Positions 16,069-25,086 of a DNA stretch of 64,000 nucleotides are shown one piece after another. A model generated the notes under the pieces. That model was not told the origin of the DNA, made no database searches, and saw only the letters and a list, made by a program, of their open reading frames with translations. Numbering within the stretch: position 1 is the first letter of the stretch; every line of letters begins with the position of its first letter. This DNA comes from an uncultured Collinsella sp. (GTDB taxonomy: Bacteria; Actinomycetota; Coriobacteriia; Coriobacteriales; Coriobacteriaceae), in assembly GCA_900549025.1 (NCBI GenBank), contig URMZ01000004.1:1-64000 (forward strand), in the 5' to 3' direction. Position numbers and translations under genes: made by a program.

Positions 16069-17151
16069 TTGTCTTTATCCCATCCTTTGCCTCGCGAGTT
16101 GACGCGCCCCGTGCATGTGGGCGGTGTGCAGATCGGTGGCGGCGCGCCGGTGGTGGTCCAATCCATGACCTGCACCGATACCGCTGATGCCCAGGCAACG
16201 CTTGCGCAAGTGTGCGCGTTGGCGCAAGCTGGCTGCGATATCGTGCGTGTGAGTGTGCCCACCGAGGCCGCGCTTGAGGGTTTCCGCACCATCTGTGCTG
16301 AGTCTCCGGTGCCGATCGTCGCCGATATTCACTTTAACCATAAGCTCGCCATCGGCGCTGTGGAGGCCGGTGCTGCCAAGCTCCGCATCAATCCCGGCAA
16401 CATCGGCGATTGGGCCAAGGTCGATGCCGTGATCGATGCCGCTGGCGCCGCTGGGTGCGCGATTCGCATTGGCGTGAACGCAGGCTCGCTTGAGCAGGAT
16501 ATCGCCGAGCGCGATGACCTTTCGCAGCCCGAAAAGCTCGTAATGTCGAGCGAGCGTTTCGTCAAACATTTTGAGGACCGCGGTTTTACCAATATCGTTC
16601 TTTCCGCCAAGGCTCATAGCGTGTCCACGACGCTTGACACCTATCGTGCCCTGTCGCGCGAAATCCCCCATGTTCCGCTTCATTTGGGCGTGACGGAGGC
16701 CGGAACCAAGCTCCAGGGCACCATTAAGAGCTCTGTGGGCCTGGGTATTCTGCTTTCTGAGGGCATTGGCGATACTATGCGCGTCTCGCTTACGGCCGAT
16801 TCGGTCGAGGAGCCGCCTGTCGCCTGGGGAATTTTGCAGTCGCTGGGTCTGCGTCGCCGTGGTCCCGAGATTGTCTCGTGCCCCACGTGCGCTCGCTGCC
16901 AGGTCAACCTGATTCCCATCGCTGAGGAGGTCACCGAGCGGCTTAAGAACTACTCCGCGCCGCTTTCGATCGCCGTGATGGGATGTGCGGTCAATGGCCC
17001 CGGCGAGGCTTCTGATGCCGACTTGGGCGTTGCCTGCGGACGAGGTCAGGGCCTGCTCTTTTCGCACGGCCAGATCATTGGTAAAGTAGCTGAGGACCAA
17101 ATTGTCGACGCGCTTATGGCCGAGGTCGACAAGCTTATTGAGGAGAAATAA
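16069..17151 (+). CDS. ispG: 4-hydroxy-3-methylbut-2-en-1-yl diphosphate synthase (IspG/GcpE)
   Basis: Iron-sulfur enzyme that reduces MEcPP to HMBPP in the MEP pathway. The 360 residues start with a TIM barrel: VVVQSMTCTDT, VPIVADIHFNHKLA, KLRINPGNIG. The C-terminal domain binds [4Fe-4S] through SCPTCARCQ and the Cys of MGCAVNGPGEA. The start TTG 16069 has GGGGAG at 16055-16060. The order dxr-rseP-ispG-proS is common in bacteria, and the spacing here is 13 nt or less. Confidence 0.96.
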   Translation: MSLSHPLPRELTRPVHVGGVQIGGGAPVVVQSMTCTDTADAQATLAQVCALAQAGCDIVRVSVPTEAALEGFRTICAESPVPIVADIHFNHKLAIGAVEAGAAKLRINPGNIGDWAKVDAVIDAAGAAGCAIRIGVNAGSLEQDIAERDDLSQPEKLVMSSERFVKHFEDRGFTNIVLSAKAHSVSTTLDTYRALSREIPHVPLHLGVTEAGTKLQGTIKSSVGLGILLSEGIGDTMRVSLTADSVEEPPVAWGILQSLGLRRRGPEIVSCPTCARCQVNLIPIAEEVTERLKNYSAPLSIAVMGCAVNGPGEASDADLGVACGRGQGLLFSHGQIIGKVAEDQIVDALMAEVDKLIEEK

Positions 17152-18873
17152 ATGACCCGAGCAATGTATATGTCTAAGCTCTATGCGCCGACGCTTAAAG
17201 AGGATCCGGCGGACGCTGAGCTCGCCAGTCACCGCCTGCTGCTCCGTGCCGGTATGATTCGCAAGGAGGCCGCCGGTCTGTATTCCTATCTGCCGCTCGC
17301 GTGGCGCTCGATTCGCAAGATCGAGAACATCGTGCGCGACGAGATGGACGCTGCCGGCGCCCAGGAGCTCATGATGCCCATCATGGTCGACGCTGAGCTA
17401 TGGCGTGAGTCCGGCCGCATCGATGCCTACGGTAAGGAGCTCGTACGCTTTGATGACCGTCACGGCCGCGAGTTCGTGCTCGGCCCCACGCACGAGGAGA
17501 CCGTCACCGCCCTGGTGCGCAATGAGCTGCGTTCTTACAAGCAGCTGCCGGTGAATCTCTATCACATCCAGGATAAGTTCCGCGATGAGTTCCGCCCCCG
17601 ATTTGGCCTGATGCGCGGTCGCGAGTTCATCATGAAGGACGCCTACAGCTTCTCTGCCACGCAGGAGAGCCTGCAGGAGGAGTACGACAAGATGAAGCAG
17701 GCCTACGCCAATATTTGCGAGCGCTGCTACATCAAGGCTCTGCCCGTCGTTGCCGACTCCGGCGAGATCGGTGGCGACACCTCCGTCGAGTACATGGCGC
17801 TGGCCGAGGCCGGCGAGGCTTCGCTCGTCTACTGCGACGATTGCGGCTTTGCTGCCGATGACGAGGCGGCAAGCACCAAGGTCGTCGTGACCGAGGGTCC
17901 TGGCGACGGTACGCTTACCAAGGTCGAGACTCCGGGCATGGGCACCATCGAGGCCGTTGCAAAGTTCTTCGGTTTCCCCGAGAACGGCACGCGCAAGTCG
18001 CTGGCACTCATCGACGCCGAGGGCAAGCCGGTTGTGGCCATTGTTCCGGGCGATCACGAGCTCAACGATTGCAAGGCCGAGCACGTCTTTGGCAAGGGCT
18101 ATCGCATGATGACCGACGAGGAGCTTCAGGCGAACGGTCTGCACAAGGGCTTTATCGGACCGGTTAACCTGCCCGATGGCATTCGTCTGGTGTGCGACGA
18201 GAGCCTGCGCGATTCCAAGCAGTGGGCCTGCGGTGCCAACGAGGTCGATTATCACTTTACCGGTGCCTGCCCCGAGCGCGACTTTACCGTCGATGAGTGG
18301 GCCGATCTGGTCACCGTTGTCGCCGGCGACCCCTGCCCGCACTGCGGCAAGCCGCTCTCCGCTGCCCGCGGCATCGAGGTCTCTCAGGTCTTCCAGCTGG
18401 GCACCAAGTATTCCGAGGCCATGGGTGCCACCTTTATGGACGAGGACGGCAAGGAGAAGCCGCTCATCATGGGCTGCTACGGCGTTGGTGTGTCCCGCTC
18501 GCTCGCTGCCGTCGTGGAGCAGCACAACGACGAGCACGGTATCGTCTGGCCGGTCTCCGTTGCCCCGTACGAGGTCGCGGTGATTCCGCTCGATCCCAAG
18601 AAGGAGGAGTGCGCTACCGTCTGTGAGCAGATCGTCGACGGTCTGTGCGCCGAGGGTATCGAGGTCGTCGTCGACGACCGCGATGAGCGTCCCGGCTTTA
18701 AGTTTGCCGACAACGACCTTATGGGCTTCCCGTATCAGGTCGTTCTGGGTAAGCGTGGCCTTAAGAATGGCACCGTTGAGCTCAAGGACCGTGCCACGGG
18801 TGAGCGCGAGGATGTGGCGATCGACGAGGTCGTCGCCAAGGTCGCCGAGCTTGTGAAGGCAGCACGCCGTTAA
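17152..18873 (+). CDS. proS: Prolyl-tRNA synthetase, bacterial type with editing insert
   Basis: Charges tRNA-Pro. The 573 residues have class II motifs: motif 1 around AQELMMPIMV, motif 2 RDEFRPRFGLMRGREFIMKD, and motif 3 GCYGVGVSRSLAAV. An insert of about 180 residues (INS editing domain, roughly 220-400, including PLVAIVPGDHELN-type sequence) is present, then the anticodon-binding domain. No gap separates it from ispG (TAA ATG). It ends the operon before a strong hairpin. Confidence 0.97.
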   Translation: MTRAMYMSKLYAPTLKEDPADAELASHRLLLRAGMIRKEAAGLYSYLPLAWRSIRKIENIVRDEMDAAGAQELMMPIMVDAELWRESGRIDAYGKELVRFDDRHGREFVLGPTHEETVTALVRNELRSYKQLPVNLYHIQDKFRDEFRPRFGLMRGREFIMKDAYSFSATQESLQEEYDKMKQAYANICERCYIKALPVVADSGEIGGDTSVEYMALAEAGEASLVYCDDCGFAADDEAASTKVVVTEGPGDGTLTKVETPGMGTIEAVAKFFGFPENGTRKSLALIDAEGKPVVAIVPGDHELNDCKAEHVFGKGYRMMTDEELQANGLHKGFIGPVNLPDGIRLVCDESLRDSKQWACGANEVDYHFTGACPERDFTVDEWADLVTVVAGDPCPHCGKPLSAARGIEVSQVFQLGTKYSEAMGATFMDEDGKEKPLIMGCYGVGVSRSLAAVVEQHNDEHGIVWPVSVAPYEVAVIPLDPKKEECATVCEQIVDGLCAEGIEVVVDDRDERPGFKFADNDLMGFPYQVVLGKRGLKNGTVELKDRATGEREDVAIDEVVAKVAELVKAARR

Positions 18874-18905
18874 TCGACGATTTCGCTTGTAGTTCGATAT
18901 ACGGT

Positions 18906-18952
18906 ACGGCCCCGCATTTCTCCAGATCGGGGAGATGCGGGGCCGTCCTTTT
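18906..18952 (+). terminator. Intrinsic terminator after proS
   Basis: ACGGCCCCGCAT and ATGCGGGGCCGT form a perfect 12-bp stem with an inner CTCC/GGAG extension, followed by CCTTTT. Confidence 0.93.
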
Positions 18953-18977
18953 ATCTTGTGGCATCCTCGATATCTAA

Positions 18978-19019
18978 AAGGAAAACCCCACAGCCCATGC
19001 GAGCTGCGGGGTTTTCCTT
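18978..19019. terminator. Bidirectional terminator between proS and the kinase-like gene
   Basis: AAGGAAAACCCCACAGC and GCTGCGGGGTTTTCCTT are complementary except for one position. A-rich and T-rich ends suit termination from both sides, as expected between convergent genes. Confidence 0.85.
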
Positions 19020-19051
19020 GTGCCTCCGATGCGAAATAAATCGCTCAGATA

Positions 19052-19816
19052 TTACTGATAATCGACGACGTCGATCCAGTTCTTCAGGAACTCATCGTTC
19101 ACGTTGCGCTTACGAGCGAGCTCGGAAGCGGCGACGATGCTCGTCCACTGACGCACGACCTGCATGGGCATGTCGGCGCGGTCGCAGTAGAGCTCCAGGT
19201 AGGCCTCAGCCTGATCCTTGCTGTTGAGGGCAAAGAGCAGGTAGGTGGTGGCAACGTCGGCAGCAGGGGAGCCCTGGGTGGCGTGTGCCCAGTCGCACAC
19301 ATAGAGCTGGCCGTCGTCGCCGACGATGACGTTGGAGGGGTTGAAGTCGCCGTGGCAGACCTTGAACTCCTTGGTCATGCCGTCCAGACGCTCCTGAAGG
19401 TTGTAGCGCGTGGTGGCATTGAGCTGATCAAGGCTGTCGATCATGCGGGCGTACTTGTCGCGCTGACGGTTGAGCAGCGGGGAGGTGTAGCCGTGGATCT
19501 CGGTCTGGAGGTCGACGAACATCTCGAGGTACTCACCAAAGCGCTGGGGCTCGGCAGTCATCTTCTCGGCAAGGGTGGTGCCCGGAACCTTCTCGGTCAC
19601 GAGCGCCCAGCCGTTGGCGTTCTCGAGCTGGGAAACCTCGAGCGCCTTGGGGCTGCGGATGCCGCACTCATTGATGCGGGCAAGATTCAAAGCCTCGTTG
19701 AACACGTCGGAGACAGGCTTGGTCTCGTTAAAGACCTTGACAATCTTGTCGCCCAGGTCGTAAACGACCTTGTTGCCACGGCGGACGAGCTCGGTCTTGG
19801 AATCGGGTAGCAGCAT
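19052..19816 (-). CDS. Aminoglycoside-phosphotransferase-fold kinase of unknown substrate
   Basis: The 254-residue protein has the kinase fold of APH/choline kinases: an N-terminal lobe (VVYDLGDKIVKVF, with VTEKVPGTTLAEKM as hinge), the Brenner motif VCHGDFNPSNVIV with catalytic Asp and Asn, and the metal-binding VCDWAHATQGSPAADVA. No resistance or choline specificity can be read from it. Related small phosphotransferases are widespread in gut anaerobes without assigned substrate. The start (CAT at 19814-19816) has AAGGA close upstream. It lies 88 bp downstream of adhE on the same strand, with no clear terminator between, so the two may be co-transcribed. A housekeeping small-molecule kinase is more likely than resistance. 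Confidence 0.8.
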   Translation of the reverse strand: MLLPDSKTELVRRGNKVVYDLGDKIVKVFNETKPVSDVFNEALNLARINECGIRSPKALEVSQLENANGWALVTEKVPGTTLAEKMTAEPQRFGEYLEMFVDLQTEIHGYTSPLLNRQRDKYARMIDSLDQLNATTRYNLQERLDGMTKEFKVCHGDFNPSNVIVGDDGQLYVCDWAHATQGSPAADVATTYLLFALNSKDQAEAYLELYCDRADMPMQVVRQWTSIVAASELARKRNVNDEFLKNWIDVVDYQ

Positions 19817-19904
19817 GGTTGCATCCTTTCAACGATGCGATAGAAGCGACGGCGGGGGTGTGTGAAACACCCGTGCACCCCCGCCGTTAAAAACCGTGCT
19901 AAAA

Positions 19905-22553
19905 CTAGCAGACGGCGTAATCCTGGGGCTCGCGGCCGTAGTAGGCGTCCAGGTAGAGCTCCTTGATCTCGCTCATGAGCGGGTAGCGCGGGTTGGCGCC
20001 GGTGCACTGGTCGTTGAATGCCTGCTCGGTCATCTCGTCGAGGGTGTCGAGGAAGTACTGCTCGTCAACACCGTAGTCGGCGATGGTCTTCTTGACGCCG
20101 ATGAAGTCCTTGAGCTCCTCGAGCTTCGTGATGAAGTTCTCGAAGACCTCCTTGTCGTCCTTGCCCTCGATGCCGCAGTACTTGGCCATCTCGGCGTAGT
20201 TGTGCAGCGCGTTGGGGTAAGGATACTGGGAGAAGGTGCCCATCTTGACGGGGGCCTCGGCGGCGTTGTAGCGCATGACGCGAGTCAGGATGACGGCGTT
20301 GGCGAGGCCGTGGGGCAGGTGATGGAAGGCGCCGAGCTTGTGGGCCATGGAGTGGTTGAGGCCCAGGAAGGCGTTGGCGAAGGCCATACCGGCCATGCAG
20401 GAGGCGTTGTGCATCTCCTCGCGGGCATGCGGATCCTTGGCGCCGTTCGTGAAGCTGGAGGGCAGGTTCTCGAAGACGAGCTTGGCAGCGCGCTCGGAGA
20501 GGCCCTTGGTGTAGTCGGAAGCCATGATGGAGACGTAGGACTCGATGGCGTGGGTCATGACGTCGATGCCGGAGGCAGCGGTCAGGCCGCGCGGGGCGGT
20601 CATGCAGTTGTCGGCGTCGACGATAGCCATGTTGGGGAGCAGCGCGTAGTCGGCGAGCGGCCACTTGATGCCGGTCTCCTTGTCGGTGATGATGGCGAAC
20701 GGCGTGCACTCGGAGCCGGTACCCGAAGAGGTCGGGACGGCGACGAAGTAGGCCTTCTTGCCCATCTCGGGGAAGGTGAAGATACGCTTGCGGATGTCCA
20801 TGAAGTCCATGGCCATGTCCTCAAACTTGCACTCGGGGTGCTCGTACATCATCCACATGATCTTGCCGGCGTCCATAGCGGAGCCACCGCCGACGGCGAT
20901 GATGACGTCCGGCTCAAAGAGGGCCATCTGCTTGGCGCCGCGACGTGCGCACTGCAGCGACGGATCGGGCTCGACGTCATAGAAGCAGTCGTGGGCGATG
21001 CCCATCTCGTCGAGCTTGGCCTCGATGGCGCGGGTGTTGCCATTCTTGAAGAGGAACTGGTCGGTGACGATGAAGGCGCGCTTCTTGCCCATGACGTTGC
21101 CCAGCTCGTCGAGGGCGACGGGCGTGGAACCCTTCTTGAAGTAGACCTTCTCGGGAGCGCGGAACCACAGCATGTTCTCACGGCGCTCGGCCACAGTCTT
21201 AACGTTGATCAAGTGCTTCACCCCAACGTTCTCGGAGACGGAGTTGCCGCCCCAGGAGCCGCAGCCCAGGGTCAGAGACGGCTTCATGCCAAAGTTGTAC
21301 AGGTCACCGATGCCGCCGTGCGAGGACGGGGTGTTGATGACGATACGGCAGGCCTTCATGACGTGCTCGAACAGGCTGATCTTCTCGGCCTGGGCGGGGT
21401 GCACGTACAGAGAGGCGGTGTGGCCCGGGCCACCGGCGAGCACGAGGTGCTCGGCCTTGTCGACGGCCTCCTGGAAGTCCTTGGCGTGGTACATGGCCAG
21501 GACCGGGGAGAGCTTCTCGTGGGAGAACTCCTCCTTGGCGGGGTCGGTGGAGGTGACCTCGGCGATCAGGATCTTGGTCTTGGCGGGAACCTCGATGCCG
21601 GCGAGCTCGGCGATCTTGGCAGCGGCCATGCCGGGGATGCGGTGATCGAGAGCGCCGTTCTTGAACATGGCGGCACGCAGGGCCTCCATCTCGGCACCCT
21701 GCTTGACGAAGTAGCAGCCGCGCTTCTGGAACTCGGCCTTAACCTGGTCATAGATGCTGTCGATGACGGTCACGGACTGCTCGGAAGCGCAGATCATGCC
21801 GTTGTCGAAGGTCTTGGAGTGGATGATGGAGTTGACGGCGAGCAGCACGTCGGCGGTGTCGTCGATGACGACCGGGGTGTTACCGGCGCCAACGCCCAGG
21901 GCGGGCTTGCCCGAGGAGTAAGCGGCCTTGACCATGCCCGGGCCACCGGTGGCGAGGATGATGTCGACGTCGCGCATGACCATGTTAGTCAGCTCGATGG
22001 AGGGGACATCGACCCAGCCGATGATGCCCTCGGGGGCGCCGGCCTTGACGGCTGCGTCAAGCACGAGCTTGGCGGCGGCGATGGTGCACTTGGCGGCAGC
22101 CGGGTGCGGGGAGATGATGATGGCGTTGCGGGTCTTCAGGCAGATCAGCGTCTTGAAGATCGCGGTGGAGGTGGGGTTGGTCGTCGGGATGACGGCGCCC
22201 ACGATGCCGATGGGCTCGGCGATCTTGGTGATGCCGTAAGCCTCGTCGCGCTCCAGGACACCACAGGTCTTGGTGTTCTTGTAAGCGTTGTAGATGTACT
22301 CTGCGGCGTAGTGGTTCTTGATGACCTTGTCCTCAAGAACGCCGCGGCCGGTCTCCTCGATGGCCATCTTCGCCAACGGGATACGAGCCTTGTTGGCGGC
22401 CATGGCGGCCTCATAGAAGATCTTGTCGACCTGCTCCTGCGTGTACGTAGCAAAAAGCGCCTGGGCCTCTCGCATCTGAGCGAGCTTGGCCTCAAGCGCC
22501 TCTACGTTGTCCACAATTGCGGGAGTAGTGTTTTCCGGTGACTTTTTCACCAT
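19905..22553 (-). CDS. adhE: Bifunctional acetaldehyde-CoA/alcohol dehydrogenase AdhE
   Basis: Reduces acetyl-CoA to ethanol in two NADH-dependent steps and forms helical spirosomes in the cytosol (family knowledge). The 882 residues comprise an N-terminal aldehyde dehydrogenase domain with the catalytic Cys in NGMICASEQS (about residue 256) and GVGAGNTPV. A linker with MLWFRAPEKVYFKKG follows. The C-terminal iron-dependent alcohol dehydrogenase has GGGSAMDAGK, and Fe ligands in GLNHSMAHKLGAFHHLPHG. The start is ATG with AAGGA (TCCTT at 22561-22565 on the plus strand). This is a main NAD+ regenerating route in a fermenter, so redox control is expected; see the inverted repeat at 22646-22675. 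Confidence 0.98.
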   Translation of the reverse strand: MVKKSPENTTPAIVDNVEALEAKLAQMREAQALFATYTQEQVDKIFYEAAMAANKARIPLAKMAIEETGRGVLEDKVIKNHYAAEYIYNAYKNTKTCGVLERDEAYGITKIAEPIGIVGAVIPTTNPTSTAIFKTLICLKTRNAIIISPHPAAAKCTIAAAKLVLDAAVKAGAPEGIIGWVDVPSIELTNMVMRDVDIILATGGPGMVKAAYSSGKPALGVGAGNTPVVIDDTADVLLAVNSIIHSKTFDNGMICASEQSVTVIDSIYDQVKAEFQKRGCYFVKQGAEMEALRAAMFKNGALDHRIPGMAAAKIAELAGIEVPAKTKILIAEVTSTDPAKEEFSHEKLSPVLAMYHAKDFQEAVDKAEHLVLAGGPGHTASLYVHPAQAEKISLFEHVMKACRIVINTPSSHGGIGDLYNFGMKPSLTLGCGSWGGNSVSENVGVKHLINVKTVAERRENMLWFRAPEKVYFKKGSTPVALDELGNVMGKKRAFIVTDQFLFKNGNTRAIEAKLDEMGIAHDCFYDVEPDPSLQCARRGAKQMALFEPDVIIAVGGGSAMDAGKIMWMMYEHPECKFEDMAMDFMDIRKRIFTFPEMGKKAYFVAVPTSSGTGSECTPFAIITDKETGIKWPLADYALLPNMAIVDADNCMTAPRGLTAASGIDVMTHAIESYVSIMASDYTKGLSERAAKLVFENLPSSFTNGAKDPHAREEMHNASCMAGMAFANAFLGLNHSMAHKLGAFHHLPHGLANAVILTRVMRYNAAEAPVKMGTFSQYPYPNALHNYAEMAKYCGIEGKDDKEVFENFITKLEELKDFIGVKKTIADYGVDEQYFLDTLDEMTEQAFNDQCTGANPRYPLMSEIKELYLDAYYGREPQDYAVC

Positions 22554-22593
22554 TTGTGTCTCCTTGCGATCGGAGATTTACCCTACGCCTTGC

Positions 22594-22602
22594 ATGATAG
22601 CA
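22594..22602 (-). promoter_or_regulatory. Extended -10 of the adhE promoter
   Basis: On the minus strand it reads TGCTATCAT, identical to the rpsB extended -10. No good -35 is visible at 16-18 bp (TTACCG is spaced 20 bp). The leader to the adhE start is about 35 nt. Confidence 0.6.
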
Positions 22603-22645
22603 AGAAATTATTCGGCGAACGGTAAGATTCCTGTAAAAGGCACAC

Positions 22646-22675
22646 TAAAACGCTTCAATAAACTGAAGCGTTTTA
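22646..22675. promoter_or_regulatory. 12-bp perfect inverted repeat upstream of adhE
   Basis: TAAAACGCTTCA and TGAAGCGTTTTA are separated by six bases (ATAAAC). It lies about 45 bp upstream of the adhE -10, between divergent genes, so it terminates neither. It is best read as an operator for a dimeric regulator of adhE. It does not look like the Rex consensus (TTGTTAA-N4-TTAACAA). Confidence 0.5.
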
Positions 22676-22706
22676 ACTAAAACTATCTGCCTGCTGCATC
22701 GCCTCG

Positions 22707-22755
22707 CTCATTGGGGACAGACTTACATGAGTGCTTTCACTCATTTGGGACAGAC
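22707..22755 (+). repeat. 49-bp inverted repeat, left end of RAYT element
   Basis: It pairs in inverted orientation with 23705-23753, 46 of 49 positions identical. It contains two GGGACAGAC boxes and a hairpin ATGAGTG-CTTT-CACTCAT. The two copies bracket the transposase gene. Confidence 0.85.
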
Positions 22756-22885
22756 ATCGTTTTGCCATTTTGCCGTTCTGAACCTGTTTTTGCCGCTCAT
22801 TGGATATAAATAGGTTACAGGCTCAGCATTTCGCGTTCCTTCTCTCCTTTTAGGTGTTGCCTGTTCAGTTTTGAAAGGAGAGATT

Positions 22886-23662
22886 ATGCCCCGATGCGCC
22901 CGCGCCGTTTCGCTCACCGGCTATTACCACGTCTTTGACCGTGGCAACTCCAAACAGATTATTTTTGAAGATGACTCTGACCGATATCGTTTCTTATCGG
23001 ACATCTCGGACAGGTTTGCACGCCATAAAGTGGCAGTGTTGGCTTGGTGCCTTATGGACAACCACTTCCATTTGATGGTTGATGACCCATTTGACAACCT
23101 TTCAAAGGCAATGCAGTGCGCACTGACGGCGTATGCCAAGTATTTCAACGGGAAAACGGGGAGAACGGGGCATTTGTTTGACAATCGCTATTCGCGGGTC
23201 GCGGTCGAGTCGGACACACAGGCGGTGCAGCTACTCGATTATATCCATCTCAATCCTGTGAAGGGTGCGCTTGACTCGCTCGAGGCGTACCGCTGGTCAA
23301 GCTACAAGGCATATCAGCTGGGCTATGATCCCTTTGACATCTGTGACGCGGCTCCTATGCTCGATATCGTCGGAGGCTCCCGTTGCTATTGCGAGCATCT
23401 CGAGGAAGTTGCCGGGCGCACTTGGTCAGTGGAGGTTCTTCCACGCCGGCGGATCCCCGATGAGGAGGCCCTTTCCATTGCGCACGAAGTCCTGCCGAGC
23501 ATAGATCCTGCGCTGCTCAAGGCCCTGCCACGCCCCGATCGCGATGCCTGTCTGCTGAGGCTCAGGCGGGCACATCTCACGGTCAAGCAAATTGCCCGTA
23601 TCACCGGCATTGGCGCTACAAGCGTGACCAAGGCCACTGTGGGCTGGAGGGAGGCTGCGTGA
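22886..23662 (+). CDS. REP-associated tyrosine transposase (Y1_Tnp, HUH type)
   Basis: The 258 residues belong to the IS200-like Y1 superfamily. The HUH motif is in WCLMDNHFHLMV (about residue 62) and the probable catalytic Tyr is in LLDYIHLNPVKG (about 120). RWSSYKAY is typical of RAYT proteins. The C-terminal part (about 190-255) carries a helix-turn-helix-like stretch, LTVKQIARITGIGATSVTKA. The start ATG 22886 has AAGGAG at 22875-22880; TTG 22871 precedes it. The reading frame is intact. RAYTs are often domesticated single-copy genes, so it may not be active as a transposon. Confidence 0.9.
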   Translation: MPRCARAVSLTGYYHVFDRGNSKQIIFEDDSDRYRFLSDISDRFARHKVAVLAWCLMDNHFHLMVDDPFDNLSKAMQCALTAYAKYFNGKTGRTGHLFDNRYSRVAVESDTQAVQLLDYIHLNPVKGALDSLEAYRWSSYKAYQLGYDPFDICDAAPMLDIVGGSRCYCEHLEEVAGRTWSVEVLPRRRIPDEEALSIAHEVLPSIDPALLKALPRPDRDACLLRLRRAHLTVKQIARITGIGATSVTKATVGWREAA

Positions 23663-23704
23663 GGCTGGGCAGGACCTGATCATGGCGCCGCATGTGTACG
23701 TCAC

Positions 23705-23753
23705 GTCTGTCCCCAATGCGTGAAAGCACTCATGTAAGCCTGTCCCCAATGAG
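23705..23753 (-). repeat. 49-bp inverted repeat, right end of RAYT element
   Basis: Reverse complement of the left repeat with three differences. It again carries two GGGGACAG-type boxes around a hairpin. Its outer end lies 4 bp from the rpmB terminator. Confidence 0.85.
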
Positions 23754-23756
23754 TGC

Positions 23757-23789
23757 AAAAAGGCGCCCTCCGTAGGGGAGGACGCCTTT
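23757..23789 (-). terminator. Intrinsic terminator of rpmB
   Basis: Read on the minus strand, AAAGGCGTCCTCCCC-TAC-GGAGGGCGCCTTTTT is a stem with a short loop, ending in five T. Confidence 0.85.
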
Positions 23790-23857
23790 GGTAAGTTCTA
23801 TATGAACGCGAGGTCTTTGACCCGGAGAGTCCGAGGTACTTGTTGGTAAGACCTTAT

Positions 23858-24046
23858 TTAGGAGCGCGCAACCTTGCCGGACTTGAGGCAGGTGGAGCAA
23901 ACGTTCATCTTGCGACGGTGACCATCGACGACGACGTAGACGCGCTGGATGTTGGGGCGGAACTTACGGTTGGTGACGCGGTGAGAGTGGCTGATGGAGC
24001 GACCGGCAACGGGGTGCTTACCGCAAACTTCGCAAACTTTGGACAT
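23858..24046 (-). CDS. rpmB: 50S ribosomal protein L28 (zinc-ribbon type)
   Basis: 62 residues, starting MSKVCEVCGKHPVAGRSISHSH. The Cys pairs CEVC and CSTC make this the Zn-binding (C+) form; RRKMNVCSTCLKSGKV is the end region. The start is set at CAT 24044-24046, with AAGGAGG at 24054-24060. The longer open frame upstream lacks a ribosome binding site. It is a single-gene unit with its own promoter, and the gene downstream on its strand is interrupted by the RAYT element. Confidence 0.96.
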   Translation of the reverse strand: MSKVCEVCGKHPVAGRSISHSHRVTNRKFRPNIQRVYVVVDGHRRKMNVCSTCLKSGKVARS

Positions 24047-24100
24047 AACTGACCCTCCTTGGGCGACAAACGAACATGTCGCGTTAACAAACAAGCCTGA

Positions 24101-24109
24101 ACTATAGCA
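24101..24109 (-). promoter_or_regulatory. Extended -10 of the rpmB promoter
   Basis: Reads TGCTATAGT on the minus strand, identical to the extended -10 before rpsT (36789-36797). No convincing -35 is seen. Confidence 0.6.
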
Positions 24110-24342
24110 CAGAAGTCGCTCCCTGTGCGCAATCTACACAGAGATATTCCTCTTTTGGCGATAGTGCCCACGCCACGGCCCTGGACGTAGATCCGATTTG
24201 CGTGCTGCAGAGGGGATTATGCCAGCTCGTGCGTGCGTTTTCAAGCTCGTCCCACAAATATATATAGGTTTATGGAGCATTGGGCTCCGTTTACGGATTG
24301 CTCTGTATTTATGCTCGCAATTAAGCTCGAGGTTGGCTACAC
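24110..24342. other. Intergenic stretch, no gene recognised
   Basis: AT-richer DNA (for example ATATATATAGG near 24260) between the divergent rpmB and pyrR promoters. I see no open frame with a ribosome binding site, no tRNA and no clear repeat. It probably contains the pyr promoter near its right end, but -35 and -10 are not obvious. Confidence 0.5.
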
Positions 24343-25082
<740 letters not shown>

Positions 25083-25086
25083 TACC

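Larger units (their letters stand above)
22707..23753 (+). mobile_element. RAYT/REP-like element
   Basis: A 1,047-bp unit with one Y1-type transposase gene bounded by 49-bp inverted repeats that themselves carry small hairpins. Such flanking structured repeats are what REP-associated tyrosine transposases are known to recognise. No target-site duplication is visible, as expected for HUH/Y1 enzymes. It separates adhE from rpmB. Confidence 0.75.

Noticed and set aside
19052-19816. Aminoglycoside resistance gene
   Set aside because: It shares only the general kinase fold and HGD/DW motifs. Base composition and context are those of the core genome, and nothing points to antibiotic substrates.
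19896-22541. 881-codon open frame on the plus strand
   Set aside because: It is antisense to adhE, whose catalytic motifs are unambiguous; the translation is low-complexity Val/Gly/Asp.
22646-22675. Inverted repeat read as a terminator
   Set aside because: No gene ends there on either strand; both neighbours start away from it.
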